Shown here in pieces: positions 37,001-49,700 of a stretch of DNA of 64,000 nucleotides; positions within the stretch are counted from its first letter, which is position 1; each line of letters opens with the position of its first letter. The DNA is from Tubiluchus corallicola. Taxonomy: Eukaryota > Priapulida > Priapulimorpha > Priapulimorphida > Tubiluchidae. A model generated the notes under the pieces. It worked only from the letters and a program-made list of their open reading frames with translations. It was not told the origin of the DNA and did no database searches. The DNA is taken from contig JAQGDQ010000002.1 in NCBI GenBank assembly GCA_030141605.1, positions 2,953,001 to 3,017,000 on the forward strand. The letters are read 5' to 3'. Made by a program: the position numbers and the translations under genes.

Positions 37001-38380
37001 AAAGATAGCATATGAAAATTTGAGTGATACTGAGTCGATTGTTCACACCCACGTCAGGTTTTTCTGAAAAGTTTTGAGGAGCTGGGCAACAAGATTTTTC
37101 ACTTGAGTAGCTATTATAACTGTTCCAGGTAAGGGACAGAACAGGCTGATAGCTGAAAAATGCAGCACCTCTGTTTAGAACTTCAGTTGTGCAAGCCACC
37201 TTTCTTGTGCGGATTTATCTTGTAACGTACTAAAATGCGACTTATGTATGTATAAGATCGTAGCTTTTAATGCTGCATGAAGCCGTGAATTCATCTTCGC
37301 CAGATCTGGTCATATTTCTACTATTTGCTTTGAAAAGGTTGTGCTTGATATATTGACTAGCCTTTCAGGCCCACATTTTCACTAAATTAAATAAGAATAA
37401 TGAGCATATGGGTTATCAAGAAAACAGTTTTCAGCGTTGCTAGAGAATAGGCATTTATAGTAAACATTGCTTGTTATAGGATACAAATGAAACCAGTGAG
37501 TTTCGGTGTCTCGGGAGTAATAAGAGCTTAATTTGTTTGTTTGTATATTCTCTGTGAGGAAGCAACCGCCGTGCCGCTAGGCAGCAACACGAGAACAAAA
37601 ATTTGCAATGGAACAGACGAGCATTTTTTCATAGGAGCTAATTAATGACTTGGCGGACGACTTTTAGCCAAACCGTCGCCAGGGTTCACCGCCTACTTAT
37701 GCGTTACACCACTGCATTCACATTTACTGGTAGGCGACGACAAAACAAACATAGAAATTTATGTAGAATTAATAAGTATTACCTGGTAGGCAGTAGAGTG
37801 CTGATTCTTGAGTTTTTTCTTACGGTTAGGCTATGTTCATTGTTTCCTGACGTTGCTGCATAACGAAAAATATTAAGTTTATGTGAATATCTGTGTACGT
37901 GTCGTCGTAGCTGTGTCAGTTGTGACCGTCAAAACGTATCCTCTTATTTGTGGAATATTACCGCTGCAATGGTTCTTAGAATGCAAACCCAGTTTCCGGA
38001 GCACCAATGTGAACGAAGCTTTAATTCGCCAATACGCTTTGCCGACAAAGGGCACGGCTAGTTACTCGCAATAAACAACCGCGACTTGCCATTGCAACAA
38101 ATCACGGCAGGCAGATCAACGGAATCGATGGTTGAAAAGAAATAAAAAACTTGCCGACTAATTAGAACAAGGTGCGGGTGAGATGGAGTTACGACGCGTA
38201 AACACTCGGCGGCTCAGAGATGAAACGAACGGCGGCGATTATTAGACGTTGTATTGTATTGCATCATTGCAGCTAATTTCACTCTACTCGACAAGTAAAA
38301 AACTAAAGGTAGGAGGAAGAAACAGGCAGAGGAATGCAAGGATGAAACAGGGAAACCAAGGCAGTTAAGAAAGACGAGAG
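34083..38380. other. Convergent spacer, no recognised gene
   Basis: Positions 36,013-36,315 hold a plus-strand frame with a single TAA (36,211) between two acidic/Ser-rich pieces (…FASEESDFELYA and SSTSSVSDLEEDEYATPKTR). It could be a decayed or chance exon and I recognise no family. GGGGATGGGGATCCCGCC at about 34,679 is a small G-rich patch. Nothing else stands out. Confidence 0.35.
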
Positions 38381-38381
38381 A

Positions 38382-38382
<1 letters not shown>

Positions 38383-38443
<61 letters not shown>

Positions 38444-38515
38444 GAAAGTAGAGTGAAAGAGAATTGAAAAGAAGAAGAGAAAGAGAGAGATAGAGGGAAA
38501 CAGAGAGAGAGAGAA

Positions 38516-38600
<85 letters not shown>
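38383..38600. repeat. (GA)n microsatellite, interrupted
   Basis: GA runs at 38,391-38,450 and 38,518-38,600 are separated by degenerate GA-rich sequence. Poly-(LS) minus-strand peptides are artefacts. Confidence 0.97.
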
Positions 38601-38602
<2 letters not shown>

Positions 38603-40194
38603 TTTGTAAACACGACATTTTATCAGTACTCCAATTAGGTACACCCAAATTATTAAGGTTTCATAACGAAACATGTTTTTAAGGAAATCTGTTAGCTGTA
38701 ATAAGCAAAATTACTTAAATGAAAATGTACATGAATAAAATTGACAATTAATACAAATGTTTGACAAACCGTTCTATAGAATTAATTGTACTGAACGCAT
38801 TATCAAGAACTACACGTGGTCATAAAACAGAACTTTTCGGACCACGTGTAGGCGCAGTGCTTTTATTATAATCTCAAGAAGCATTGTTTGCAGATGTGTA
38901 TGGTTTCAGTCTACTGCATTAATTTACTAACAAATTTTGTTAGTATACTTCGTGACTTATTACAATGAATTATCAGTCATCTTTTTCATCAAAAATGAAA
39001 TTTAATATGCTTTCTAAAACTGTTTTAAATTATTTTGGCTAACTATGTACTACGGCCCAAAATTAATTCTCTTAAAAGCTGTCAACATAATTACGCCGTT
39101 TACCCGAATTTAATTAACAATTTTTATTCCCTTGTTACTTGTTTCAACTGCCGCTATGCGATCTTCTGTAAGTGCCATAGGCTCGTAAAATAAATGGGCG
39201 AACATTCTGGTTTAGTTGAAAAACTGTTCCATATCTTTCTCGATTGTTTGCTATATTAAAAGCTATACGAACTACCTTTCATATTGCCTTTTGCTGTAAA
39301 TGGATTATGGGTCTAGCTCACGTTGTTTGTTTCTGTTTTTATTTTTTAATTAGCCACATTATGTAAAATAAAGCAACCGGATCCAGTAATTGGCTCATTT
39401 TGAATCAAGTACACTAACAAATTAGCGTAATGAATTACTGAATTAATCACTGATACATCTCGTCACCGCGAATAATGTCAAACGCCTTTTAGAACTTAGA
39501 AGATGCCGTATGGCTTCGTGATTATGGAATATGGCTTGCTTCTTACGCCTTTCCCAGTGTGACACGGGCCTTAATCAACTTATAAGAAACTAGCTTCTGA
39601 AGTGGATTAGGTAGAATAAAAACAAAAATACAAATAAAGTGTTTTTGTTCTTCAAGTAAGTTTAATTAATATTTGAATATGACAAATGCATCTGAAAATA
39701 ATAATGTGATGTACCCATTATCATTCTTGCTATTGCTTTAAGAACTAACAACTGGACTATATATCATGAAATTGCTTTGGTAGAAACGAAAATCATGATA
39801 ACTTCATTTTGATATCTATTACAGCACAAAAAGGTATAAACCAGAAATCTTTCAGCCCTAATTTTGCTTCACAACTGCAGAAAATCACACTAATCATTAC
39901 AATATTACATATACAACATTTAATTTATTATTTATAATTACATGTAAAATATATCTACCATTTAATTAGATAAAAAATGACTTAGAAAGACAGAAATCAC
40001 AACATTACTACACTGTGTACAAAGAGGATCATTTTCAAGACACAACTGCGAAACACGAAGCACTTTCTGCTGAAGTGTCTAAATTATCAATGCCTAAAAT
40101 AATCTTAGTACCACAACTGTAGCTACAAATAAATAGAAAGCTATAGTGTCTTTTATTTATATTTATTCTTCTTCAAACAGCCCCAAAATTAAAT
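38601..40194. other. Convergent spacer, no recognised gene
   Basis: AT-rich; nothing recognised. Confidence 0.4.
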
Positions 40195-40705
40195 ATTTAT
40201 GATTGCACTGTACCCGAGCATGGATACATTAATCATTACTGCAGGTAAAATCAATAAAACTTTTAAATAAATGCTTTGCTTTTCAGCTACCATCGAACTA
40301 AACTTCTGTACTGCTTTGGCCAGATCCTCTCTTTCCAACTTAATGGCCTTTTCCCTTTTTTTGGGTGAATATTCTTGACAAATCTGTATTTATGATTTTA
40401 TTTAAACTCTAAAAAAATACTAATAAAAATTTGTAAACAAAGTGCTATACGTTTGAGCTACAGCCAAAATAAGACTTCTCTATTTCCAACTTTATGCCTT
40501 TTTATGTGAATATTCTTGGCACAATCCATACGATATGATCGTATTATATGTGAGCATGATTGCATTAACAGAAAAAAACTAATAAAAATTTCTAAACAAA
40601 TGCTACACATTTCAAAAACAGTCAAACTATGACTCTTCTACTTCCATAACCAAGTCCTCGCCTTCTAACTTCATGCCTTTTTTGATGTGAACCTTTGCTA
40701 CTTTT
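40195..40705 (-). repeat. Three tandem, diverged copies of the PC 3' terminus
   Basis: A unit of about 160-170 bp recurs three times, with landmarks AATAAAA(C/A) at 40,253, 40,422 and 40,581. The copy nearest the gene includes the real C-terminal codons. The next (about 40,475-40,525) reads KGIKLEIEK and the outermost (about 40,305-40,375) reads KAIKLEREDLAKAV on the minus strand, against [14 protein letters not shown] in the gene. Both outer copies carry frame-breaking indels and lack the biotin lysine, so they are decayed. They lie in or just beyond the PC 3' UTR. Confidence 0.7.
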
Positions 40706-40779
40706 CCACTGAATGGTGCATTAACCACCATCTCTATTTTCATTGCTGATAGTACCAGTAGAGGCTGCCCCTTTTCAAC
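40627..40779 (-). CDS. PC: PC exon 20: biotin attachment site and C-terminus
   Basis: The acceptor ATTTAG precedes GTTGAAAAGG. It encodes 50 residues beginning [14 protein letters not shown] and ending LVMEVEES. The biotinyl lysine is window residue 1,126 (codon 40,738-40,740). The residue after it is Ile (ATA, 40,735-40,737), where the family almost always has Met. Confidence 0.96.
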   Translation of the reverse strand, partial: VEKGQPLLVLSAMKIEMVVNAPFSGKVAKVHIKKGMKLEGEDLVMEVEES

Positions 40780-43700
40780 CTAAATAAGTGATATCAAATG
40801 GGCATGACAATGCAAGTTTAGATTTGGAGTGTAGATACAAAATAATAATATGGTGGAAAAAGATAAACTGAATATAACTCCTGCCATCCAAAAACATTAA
40901 TAATACAGTAATCATACCAGAAATGAAACGATGAAAGTAATTTAGTGATGCCAATCAATTAAAATAATTAAACTGCACCTTGACAAGTTTTTGCCAGTAA
41001 CATTTAAATTAACCTTCAATTAAACTAGAATAAAAAGCTCACCAAGTACAACATATCGTACAATAAAATTTAAACTGCATAATTTATTAAGATTCTTCAT
41101 TTCAAAATGGTTCTACATTATTACGGCTAAAATTTATACATAGAAGACATTTCAACAAGTATGATAAGCTAGATGCTGGTGTTTAGCTTCTGGTGCTAAA
41201 GTGACAGTACCTAGTTAAATATGTTTCAAAAATCAAAAGTCTCATTTTATTTATTAGAAATGTGTTAAGCTAGCAATGTGAATTATACCTCACATGTGAA
41301 AAAAACTTGGAGTTGGAAATGCTGCTTACCTTATCTCCAACTTTTACTCTGACATCTACAACAGTGCCAGGCATTGGAGCACCGACATGTTCTTTTACAT
41401 CTTTCATGGCTTTTGGATGGTGAGAAACAGTCTGTAAAGCATTTATTTTAATAAAAAAAATAAGGAAAATCAGTAGGTCCACTCTTCAAAGGTAAGAAAA
41501 GCAGACATTAAATTTACTGAAAATTGTACACTTTAGAGTACATAAGTAAGAGTTTCAGGACATGCTTAGTAAACATAGTTAAAACATGTGAAGTCTGGTC
41601 AGTAAAGGGATGAGTGACCATTAGAAAAACACCTTCTAGACAGTTTCACCTGCCATGCCTCCAGCTGTTTAAGGATGACAAACATGCATCCACATTTAGC
41701 TAAAACAGCCCTGACATTCAAAGTCTTACCATGGGGACTTATTCTTAATGATTAGTTAGGTTCCAGTCATTCCTAGTAAATATTTCAAGATAAAATATTT
41801 GCATATGTCTTTAATTATTACCAGCAACAACAGCAACAACACTCAACCCACTCCTTATTAATGAAGACAATGAAAACAAACTAGAAAGTTTACTTTTACA
41901 GCTGATTTGTCCTTGACATAAACAGTTCTCAGTTGGCCGTTCATCTCGAAAAACACTTCTCTCATTGCATTTGCCTTCAAGTCAGACATAGCTAGCGTTG
42001 AGATATGTAGTGTTTTTCCCTTTTCAATTTCGACCTGAAAAAATGTTAACAATAGATCATGGTGCATTGCTGATGAATGGTAAATGACAAGTGTAATAGG
42101 TTACTAACAAATATTAATTTAACAACATTATTACCAAATCTATACTCAAGGCATGTAATTGGAAATAAATATTAACTAGTGTGTCTGTAATATGCTTCAT
42201 TAGACAGTGACATAGTTATTAAAGTAAAGACAAGAACGTTTACTTTTTTCTGACAGCAAAACAAATGTGGTAGTCTACCGTCAACACTAAGCTGGTTAGA
42301 AAAATTGTTTGGTATTTATAGTGATTGAAATATATGTGTTGTGGCTGAGAGTCGCCTATAAAAGCTTTCACAAAAGAAAATAAGTTAATCCAGTATATGG
42401 GCACTGACTCATGGTATATCCAGTATATGGTTACGCATATTTACTTTTATAAACCTACATGTATTTCAACTGCATCTAGTCGTATTTCTTCATTACCGTC
42501 TTACTTCAGTTGCACTTAGTTAGAAACCAGAAATTCAAAATACTCTTGCAGGTGCCTCATAAAACATTGCAGTATACTTTATTATTATTGTTGTTGTTGT
42601 TATTATTATGAGTTTATTTTGCATAAAAATATACAGCTTACAAAGACAACAGGATGTTAGTAAAACAGATAGAGTAAATAAATATGTCCACAGAAATTCA
42701 ACTTTGTAATATCCACTCATTTCAGTATGCTTGTAACTATGTTGCAAGAATCTATAACAGGTATCTTAAAACATAAAAACATCTTTAAATGAGTTTTTTA
42801 CCTTTAACTTTACATATTCATTTAGATCTATAGTACAACCATATTTTAATCTTAAATTTACTTCACGGTTATTTACATAGTATCATAGCTTTGAAATTTC
42901 CAATGTGCAGGACTTTGTAATTTTTCTCACAAACTTTAATTTTCGACTATCTATTAAATAATTCGATTTATGTTGTTGAAAGCATTATTCTAGCGTTTTA
43001 CATACAATCTTACTGAAGATTAAATGTACCCTTTTCAAGAACAAATCTGTTTAGATTTTCATTTGTTCCCACTTCACTCAAAACATTCAATAGTAGCTAA
43101 ACACTTTAAACACTTATCAATTTTTTAAATCTTATTTTAATTGTAACATTTAGATTTTTATGTACAGCTGAATTTAATTACAGTAACAAACTTGTTGTGC
43201 TAATTATTTCTTAACTAGTCTGTGCAAGGCATAAAGAATGATCATTAGAGGTGTCTATGTGTATGAGTTGGGTTAAGGTGTGCAGATTTTCTCTTCTCAA
43301 TTGGCAAACAGCAATGTCAAAAAAGATTTTGTTACACTCAAAATTTTAATTTCATTATGCTCTTTCCTCTATTACCCTTTCCAATACTTTCTCATCGCCA
43401 CATTTCATGTATTACTTAGCAGACAAAATAAATCTTTCGGCTAATTCCTACTTCATTTGTTACTATTATGTAGAAAACTGATTACCTGAGTTTCTTCAGC
43501 AATCTTTGGCCCAACTAGGTAATGGCGGGTCGGAAGACATGTTACAGGTCCATAGTTCTTTGAAAACTGTTTGTAGTCATCCAGGACTTTTGGATACATA
43601 GCAGCACTCATTACATCATAGTCATTAATATTGTCCTCCCCATGTTTGTCTATCAGATCAGACTTAAGTTTTTGGAAGTCTAGAGGTGCCAGGTTTTCCC

Positions 43701-46700
43701 CAGGACGTCCTTCAACTTTAGATTTGCCTTTCAAAATCTAAAGAATAACTGTATAGTTATAGTTCAATGATTCAACAGGTTAATGTTTGCAGCTGTCATA
43801 CATGTAACACAGTGCTACACATAAACAGTATACGTGCAGACAAGATAAATACACATATGAATAAAAATAATAACGATAATAAAAATGTGATAAGCGAAAC
43901 TGCTAAAAGTGTTTTAATTACAACAAAAATATTTATGTAAAAAATATAAGTTGACTTTTTATAGAAAACAAATTTCAATGACATAAAAGGCTTTCATAGG
44001 TTAATAAAAATGATGCGAAGATTCTACAATATTAATTACTTATGACTAACTTTAAACTAAAAAAATATATAAAATGATAAGTTAACACTGTGTCACCAGT
44101 TTAACTCTCCAATATAGGAAAAAATAAGCAAGTCAGGTTTACTTTAGTTCTGAGGGGTTCAGGCCAGCCTCCATGAGGTTCACCCAGAACACCTTGGAAG
44201 AATTCAACCACGGACACAGGAAATGACAATTCTTCGGCTTTTTCTTCAACGTCTTTTTTAGACAATTTGTTTTGGACCATGAATTGAGCCATGTCTCCAA
44301 CAACCTTAGATGATGGTGTCACCTTTGTACAAGAAATTGAATATGACATAGTTATATCGACAAAAGAACAAACACTGCATAAATGCACAATTATAAACGA
44401 ACTAAAATAACTGAACATACTAACATAATAAAATTCAATATCTCATGTGACTAAGGTTATACTGCAAACTAAGTAAATCGAAGTCTAACCAACAGATTTG
44501 GGACTTTCAAACATGTGTATGTGTATAGTAAAATACATATATCACACAAACTCCGGGATGTTGTTTACATTTTATTCTATTTTTGTTTTTGGATAAAAAC
44601 TCCTGGAAACATTCATGATATTCAGTCACATGTTAGAAATCTGAACTGCAGGCATGAAATCTGTAACAAGTTAGTTTCTACGTTTTCAGCTGCATGTATA
44701 AATAATAAAAGATAATGCTTGTTCCCATCTCCAGAAAGTGGAGCCCAAATAAACTGTGGTGAGCCCTTCCTCTTTTACATGGGTAAGTGAGGTGAGTGTT
44801 TGTGAAATCCAAGCATTCGAAAATTGGATTATTCAGTTGATCGTAGATGTATCTAAGCTTCCTTAATTGTGACCTTGAATTCATCTAACAATCTGAAATA
44901 TCATCTGCTCATAGCGGTATAAAGTGATGCAAAGACTAACCTTTACTATGTCACCCAACAGCTGGTTTGCATCAATATATGACTTCTTCACCTCTTCAAA
45001 CTGTTCTCCTAACCCGAGGCTAAATGCTTGGAATTGCATGTTTGTGTATTGTCCTCCGGGTATTTCATGTTCATAGACATCACTGCAACCACTCTTCATA
45101 GTGACAGCACATTCAAATGGAGCATATAATAGTCGTGCTTGTTCCCAGTACGATGAATATGCATAAACCTTGTTCAGATCAATGCCTGGTTGAAATGTAT
45201 TATTATTAAATTTTTAGGTAAAAACACCATTAAACACCACCCTGAATACATCATTAGTAAACATTATTATAAGTAAAAAAAACCATTATTTGGTTGATAT
45301 GTAGTCCAAAATCTAAATTGTTTTATACTGCGTACAAGCACAATAGTCAACTGGGTAAAACAATATGCAAAATAGTTTAGTTTACATTTATGCTGAATAA
45401 AATATACATTTATGCTGAATAAAATAATGGCTGTAGATTATTATGTTTTGATGCAATAGCCCAAACACTTTCAATTAAACTCACTGAATAATACAATTAT
45501 ACCACAACATGCAGATCAATAAACTTGAAAAGGGAAGCAAGACCCATTAACAAATCACACAAAAACACATTTCATCCTCTATACTGGGATTGTTGACTCC
45601 ATGCTACTTCTGTCAGGGATAATGCACATACATCCAAAGATGGCTTTGCCAGTTCAGAATCTCAAGTTAGAGGAATAAATTTGATGGTTGATAGAATATA
45701 ACTAGTTCCTGTCTTGCCATAATAATTCAACAATAGTAAATTAATAAACTACTGAAAGATAGTTTTAGAAATGTGCACTTTCCACAAAAATTGCTTAAAG
45801 AACAATCTGTCATTAATCAACAGATCTCACATACAGTTTTCAGGTTTTGTTTTAATATACATACCAGTGTCTAATGCGGACCCTCTTACAGCAGCAACTA
45901 CTGCTCCCATACTAGGCTGTGAAGTCATCCCAGACATCGAATCCACTGCTACATCAACAACGTCGGCTCCCGCCTCTGCGCAAGCTAACATGGATGCAAC
46001 GCCAGCACCAGCTGTGTCATGTGTGTGTATGTGTATTGGCATGTCAGGATACTTTTCTCGTAGAGAACCAACCAACATTTTGGCAGCCCTTGGTTTGAGT
46101 ACTCCTGCCATGTCCTAGACAAAAAGTGGAGAAAAATGCCACATCTGAAAGCACAGAACGTGCTCGACTTCAAATTTGTAATTTTTTTCTAGGCTTCATA
46201 AAACTAATGTTAATTTGTGATCATTGCAAAGTGTTCTGAATAAACATATACTTTTAAGTTTAGCTATCTAACAGCAGTTTACAACAGCAGCAATTGGTTA
46301 TTAACAGCAGGAGCCAATTAGTTTCAGACAAACAAATGAAGCATTTAAAAGTCACTAAAATGTCTAAAAAATGTAACCTTTATAGATAGCACGTGTGTTC
46401 CAGCCTTGATAAGTTCATCAGCAATCTTCATGTAATAATTGAGATCATATTTGGTTTTCTTAGGATCCGATACATCACCAGAATAAGAGATTGCCGCTTC
46501 AACAACACCACCTAATAAAATTGAAAAAGCATCAGTCATGTTCTGCAAACAAATGATACATGTATGAAACTACTAAACTGGTAAAAAAATCTGCATAGAG
46601 TTTAAAGATCTCCTTACCTGCCTTTCCAGCAGCTTCCATTCCCAAGATGAGGTTAGGGAGATAATTGAGACAGTCAAAAACCCGGAAGACATCCATCCCA

Positions 46701-49700
46701 CACTGTTTTGCTAATTTACAAAACCTGGTAAAATTTAAGATTAAAAGAAATTAAGAAGATGAATTTTAAAATAATTCTTAATGTAATGAAACTTAGAAAA
46801 CAGTTACTTTTACCGGGAAGTTTTAGATTGCAAATGTGCATAATAATCGGGAATTTTGAAGGTAAACGCCTTTTGAGCATAGATAAGTGGAGATAATGCC
46901 ACAATTACAATCATACAGCAAGACAGCATAGCACTAGCCATGTTAAAAGCATTGCTAGTATGCAAGACTTGGCCAAAATTATTGGCAACATGTTTAGTCA
47001 GAAAAATGGAAACCATAATTATTACGACTGAATGTTGTCCTTACTATACTTTATTAAAAGAGACGCTAGGGACCAAAAATTATTTAATATCTTCAAAGCA
47101 ATGTAAATGTAAAAATGACTTTGATTTAAGGCCCTGTGTGCAACTGTGAATAAGCATGCTAGATTTAGGTCAAATCAAAATAAAATTACAGAAATATTTT
47201 CAACTTCCGTCGATCTGTAACTTGTGAAGCACAAAAACAATAAAAAAATGGGTACTTGCTCGAATACAGCATTGTCAGGATAAGTTGTATAACCAACCGC
47301 ATTTGCGCCACGCAGCAACATCTGGAAGGGAATGTTAGGAATCAGTTTTCGAAGTGTTTCAAGCCGCTCCCAAGGACATTCATTTAGAAACCTCATGGCA
47401 ACATCAAACGTGGCACCTACACAAAATTCCATTCTATCAGTTATTTTTTGCTTCTTTTTTTAACTTAAAAATTAGTAAATCACAACAGTTAATAAATTTG
47501 AACTTGCAAAATCCTTACCACCCCAGTTTTCCATGCTGTATAAATTTGGCATACTATGAGCCATAAATGGTGAAATCCTCTTCAGATCATGCGTGCGTAC
47601 CCTGGTGGCTAAAAGTGACTGGTGCGCATCACGAAATGTTGTGTCCATCAGCAATAGTCCTGGATTTTTTCTTACAGCTTTAGCGAATGCTTCCGGTCCT
47701 TCTTTGTCTAAAATAGTTTTCCAACCTGCAGGCACTGGTTCAGCTAAATAACATAATAAAATCATTAATCGCTCATTTATTCGTTACATCAACATCAACG
47801 TGTCAATGGGCATATTTGTTGAACGATCTCCTGACTGGCACTAATTGATCAGAATAAGATAAGCTAACTGCACACAAAACTTATCTTGATTGAGGCCGAT
47901 TTCAGGTTTTGTAACAAGTGTAAAAGCCATCTCTTCTAATCACCTAAATATAAATGGAAAAGAACTAGAACCTATGAAAATAATGTTAAATAATGCAAAG
48001 GGTTCAAACCACCTGAAGTCTTTGCAGAAGATTCCATTTTCCGCAGAATGAACACAGAACATAAAACCTTTCAGTCCACTATCAGTTTTCACTTTTGTAA
48101 ATCAGGTACAAATTAATTAACCTCTTCACCACCAAGGGTCTTGGCAAGTTGTGCGCCATGATTTTTTACTGCCACGGTCATTTTTACATTGATTTCTTTA
48201 GAATTTATAATACAGAACATATTTATGCTGCATAAACGACAAAGTAAAATTTATGTTGCTACGAATAAGAAAGAAATATGGTTAACTTGTAGTATAGTAT
48301 ACTCAAAATATCCACCAAACAAGATGGCTGCCAAACTGCTAACTATTTTACTATATAAAGTTTTATATCAGTTAAAAAGTATATGCAATTGAAAAAAGGC
48401 TAACTCTTTTATAAATCATTCATTCATTCATTCACCCATATATTCATTTAATCATACATTCATCCATTTACTCAATCACTATATTCATTCATTGAATCAT
48501 TCATTCATTAGGCCTATACGTTTATTAACTTGTTTATGTTTAATATTTATTTGCAAAATGAATCTACATGGTCTAAAAGAAATGGAATTTAGATGCACCT
48601 CCAATTCAAAATCATAATTTCAGACAAGCAAAAGCCTACACAAATTATTGTTTATGGGCCTGCTAAGAATGTTTAGAATATATGGGCCTAGTTCTAGGCC
48701 TAGAAAACATGTGGAAGTATGTGCAATTGTACATAAGCATTAAAACCTCTAAAACTATCAGACCTTAAACTTTTATTGTTGAAAACTGTCCTTAAATCTC
48801 TGAAAAATGTAAAATTTTGCCTATTTGCCTGATGCATAGCTTGCAATCAAAGCCATCTATATGAGTAGCCACATAATGTATTTGCCAAGAAAGGCCACCA
48901 AGAAACAAGGTAAGACTTAGCTTGTGCATGTTTCCGGGACTGTGCAGGGCCCTGCTATAGCTGGTAAGAACTTACTAGTGACAAATACAGAGCACAAGTA
49001 GATGTACAGCAATATAAATAATGGACGTAACAGTACATCATGGAGGCAGTTAATGAAGTTGGCAGGGATAACTAAAGACAGGTCCTTGTTATAAATTGTC
49101 ACACTACATATTGTATAATTTTCACACTAGCGATTACTAACTATTATGACAGCAAAAACTAACTTTTGATTAGCAATATAGACTAACTCCTATGCTATTG
49201 AATCACTTGTCAAAAATCTACATGCAGTCAAATCAGATTAATTCCTGGTGTTGATTTCCAGCAAGTCAGTCATAATCTTTTTTTGACTCGTAAACTGCAG
49301 TATATGTGTATGTTTTGTTTCGCAAGAATGAGAAAAATCATTATAATCCATAAAGCTTACTGCATTAGAAACAAAAGAACGTTACGTACAAGGACCAGGT
49401 GTTTCAGGCACTGGTGGTTCTTTCAGCGCAGGCTGTAAACTAGTTGACAGGGGTGTGACTGCTCCATTTACCAATACTTCCCCTAGAAAGGTGAGGAGTT
49501 TCTGAGCTCTGTTCCTACTGGGATGAAACTTGAACAAATCTGGATTCTCATCAATGAAAGATGTATCAACAGAGCCATCTAAAAATTGCTTATGTTCCAA
49601 AACGTTGAGCAAAAATGGAATGTTTGTCTAGAAAAATAGCAAAAATTTGAACAGCGCAGAAGCTACCAACAGCAATAAGCTAGTAACTTCAACATTTAAC

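Noticed and set aside
45771-46118. Plus-strand 115-codon frame over PC exon 14
   Set aside because: It is a shadow of the minus-strand coding exon.
47249-47262. Exon 11 of PC ending at the GTACCC three bases downstream
   Set aside because: It would put exon 12 in the wrong phase and add residues that do not fit the alignment. The GC donor fits exactly.
48415-48515. CRISPR-like array suggested by regular ATTC units
   Set aside because: It is a simple tetranucleotide repeat without spacers, in an animal genome.
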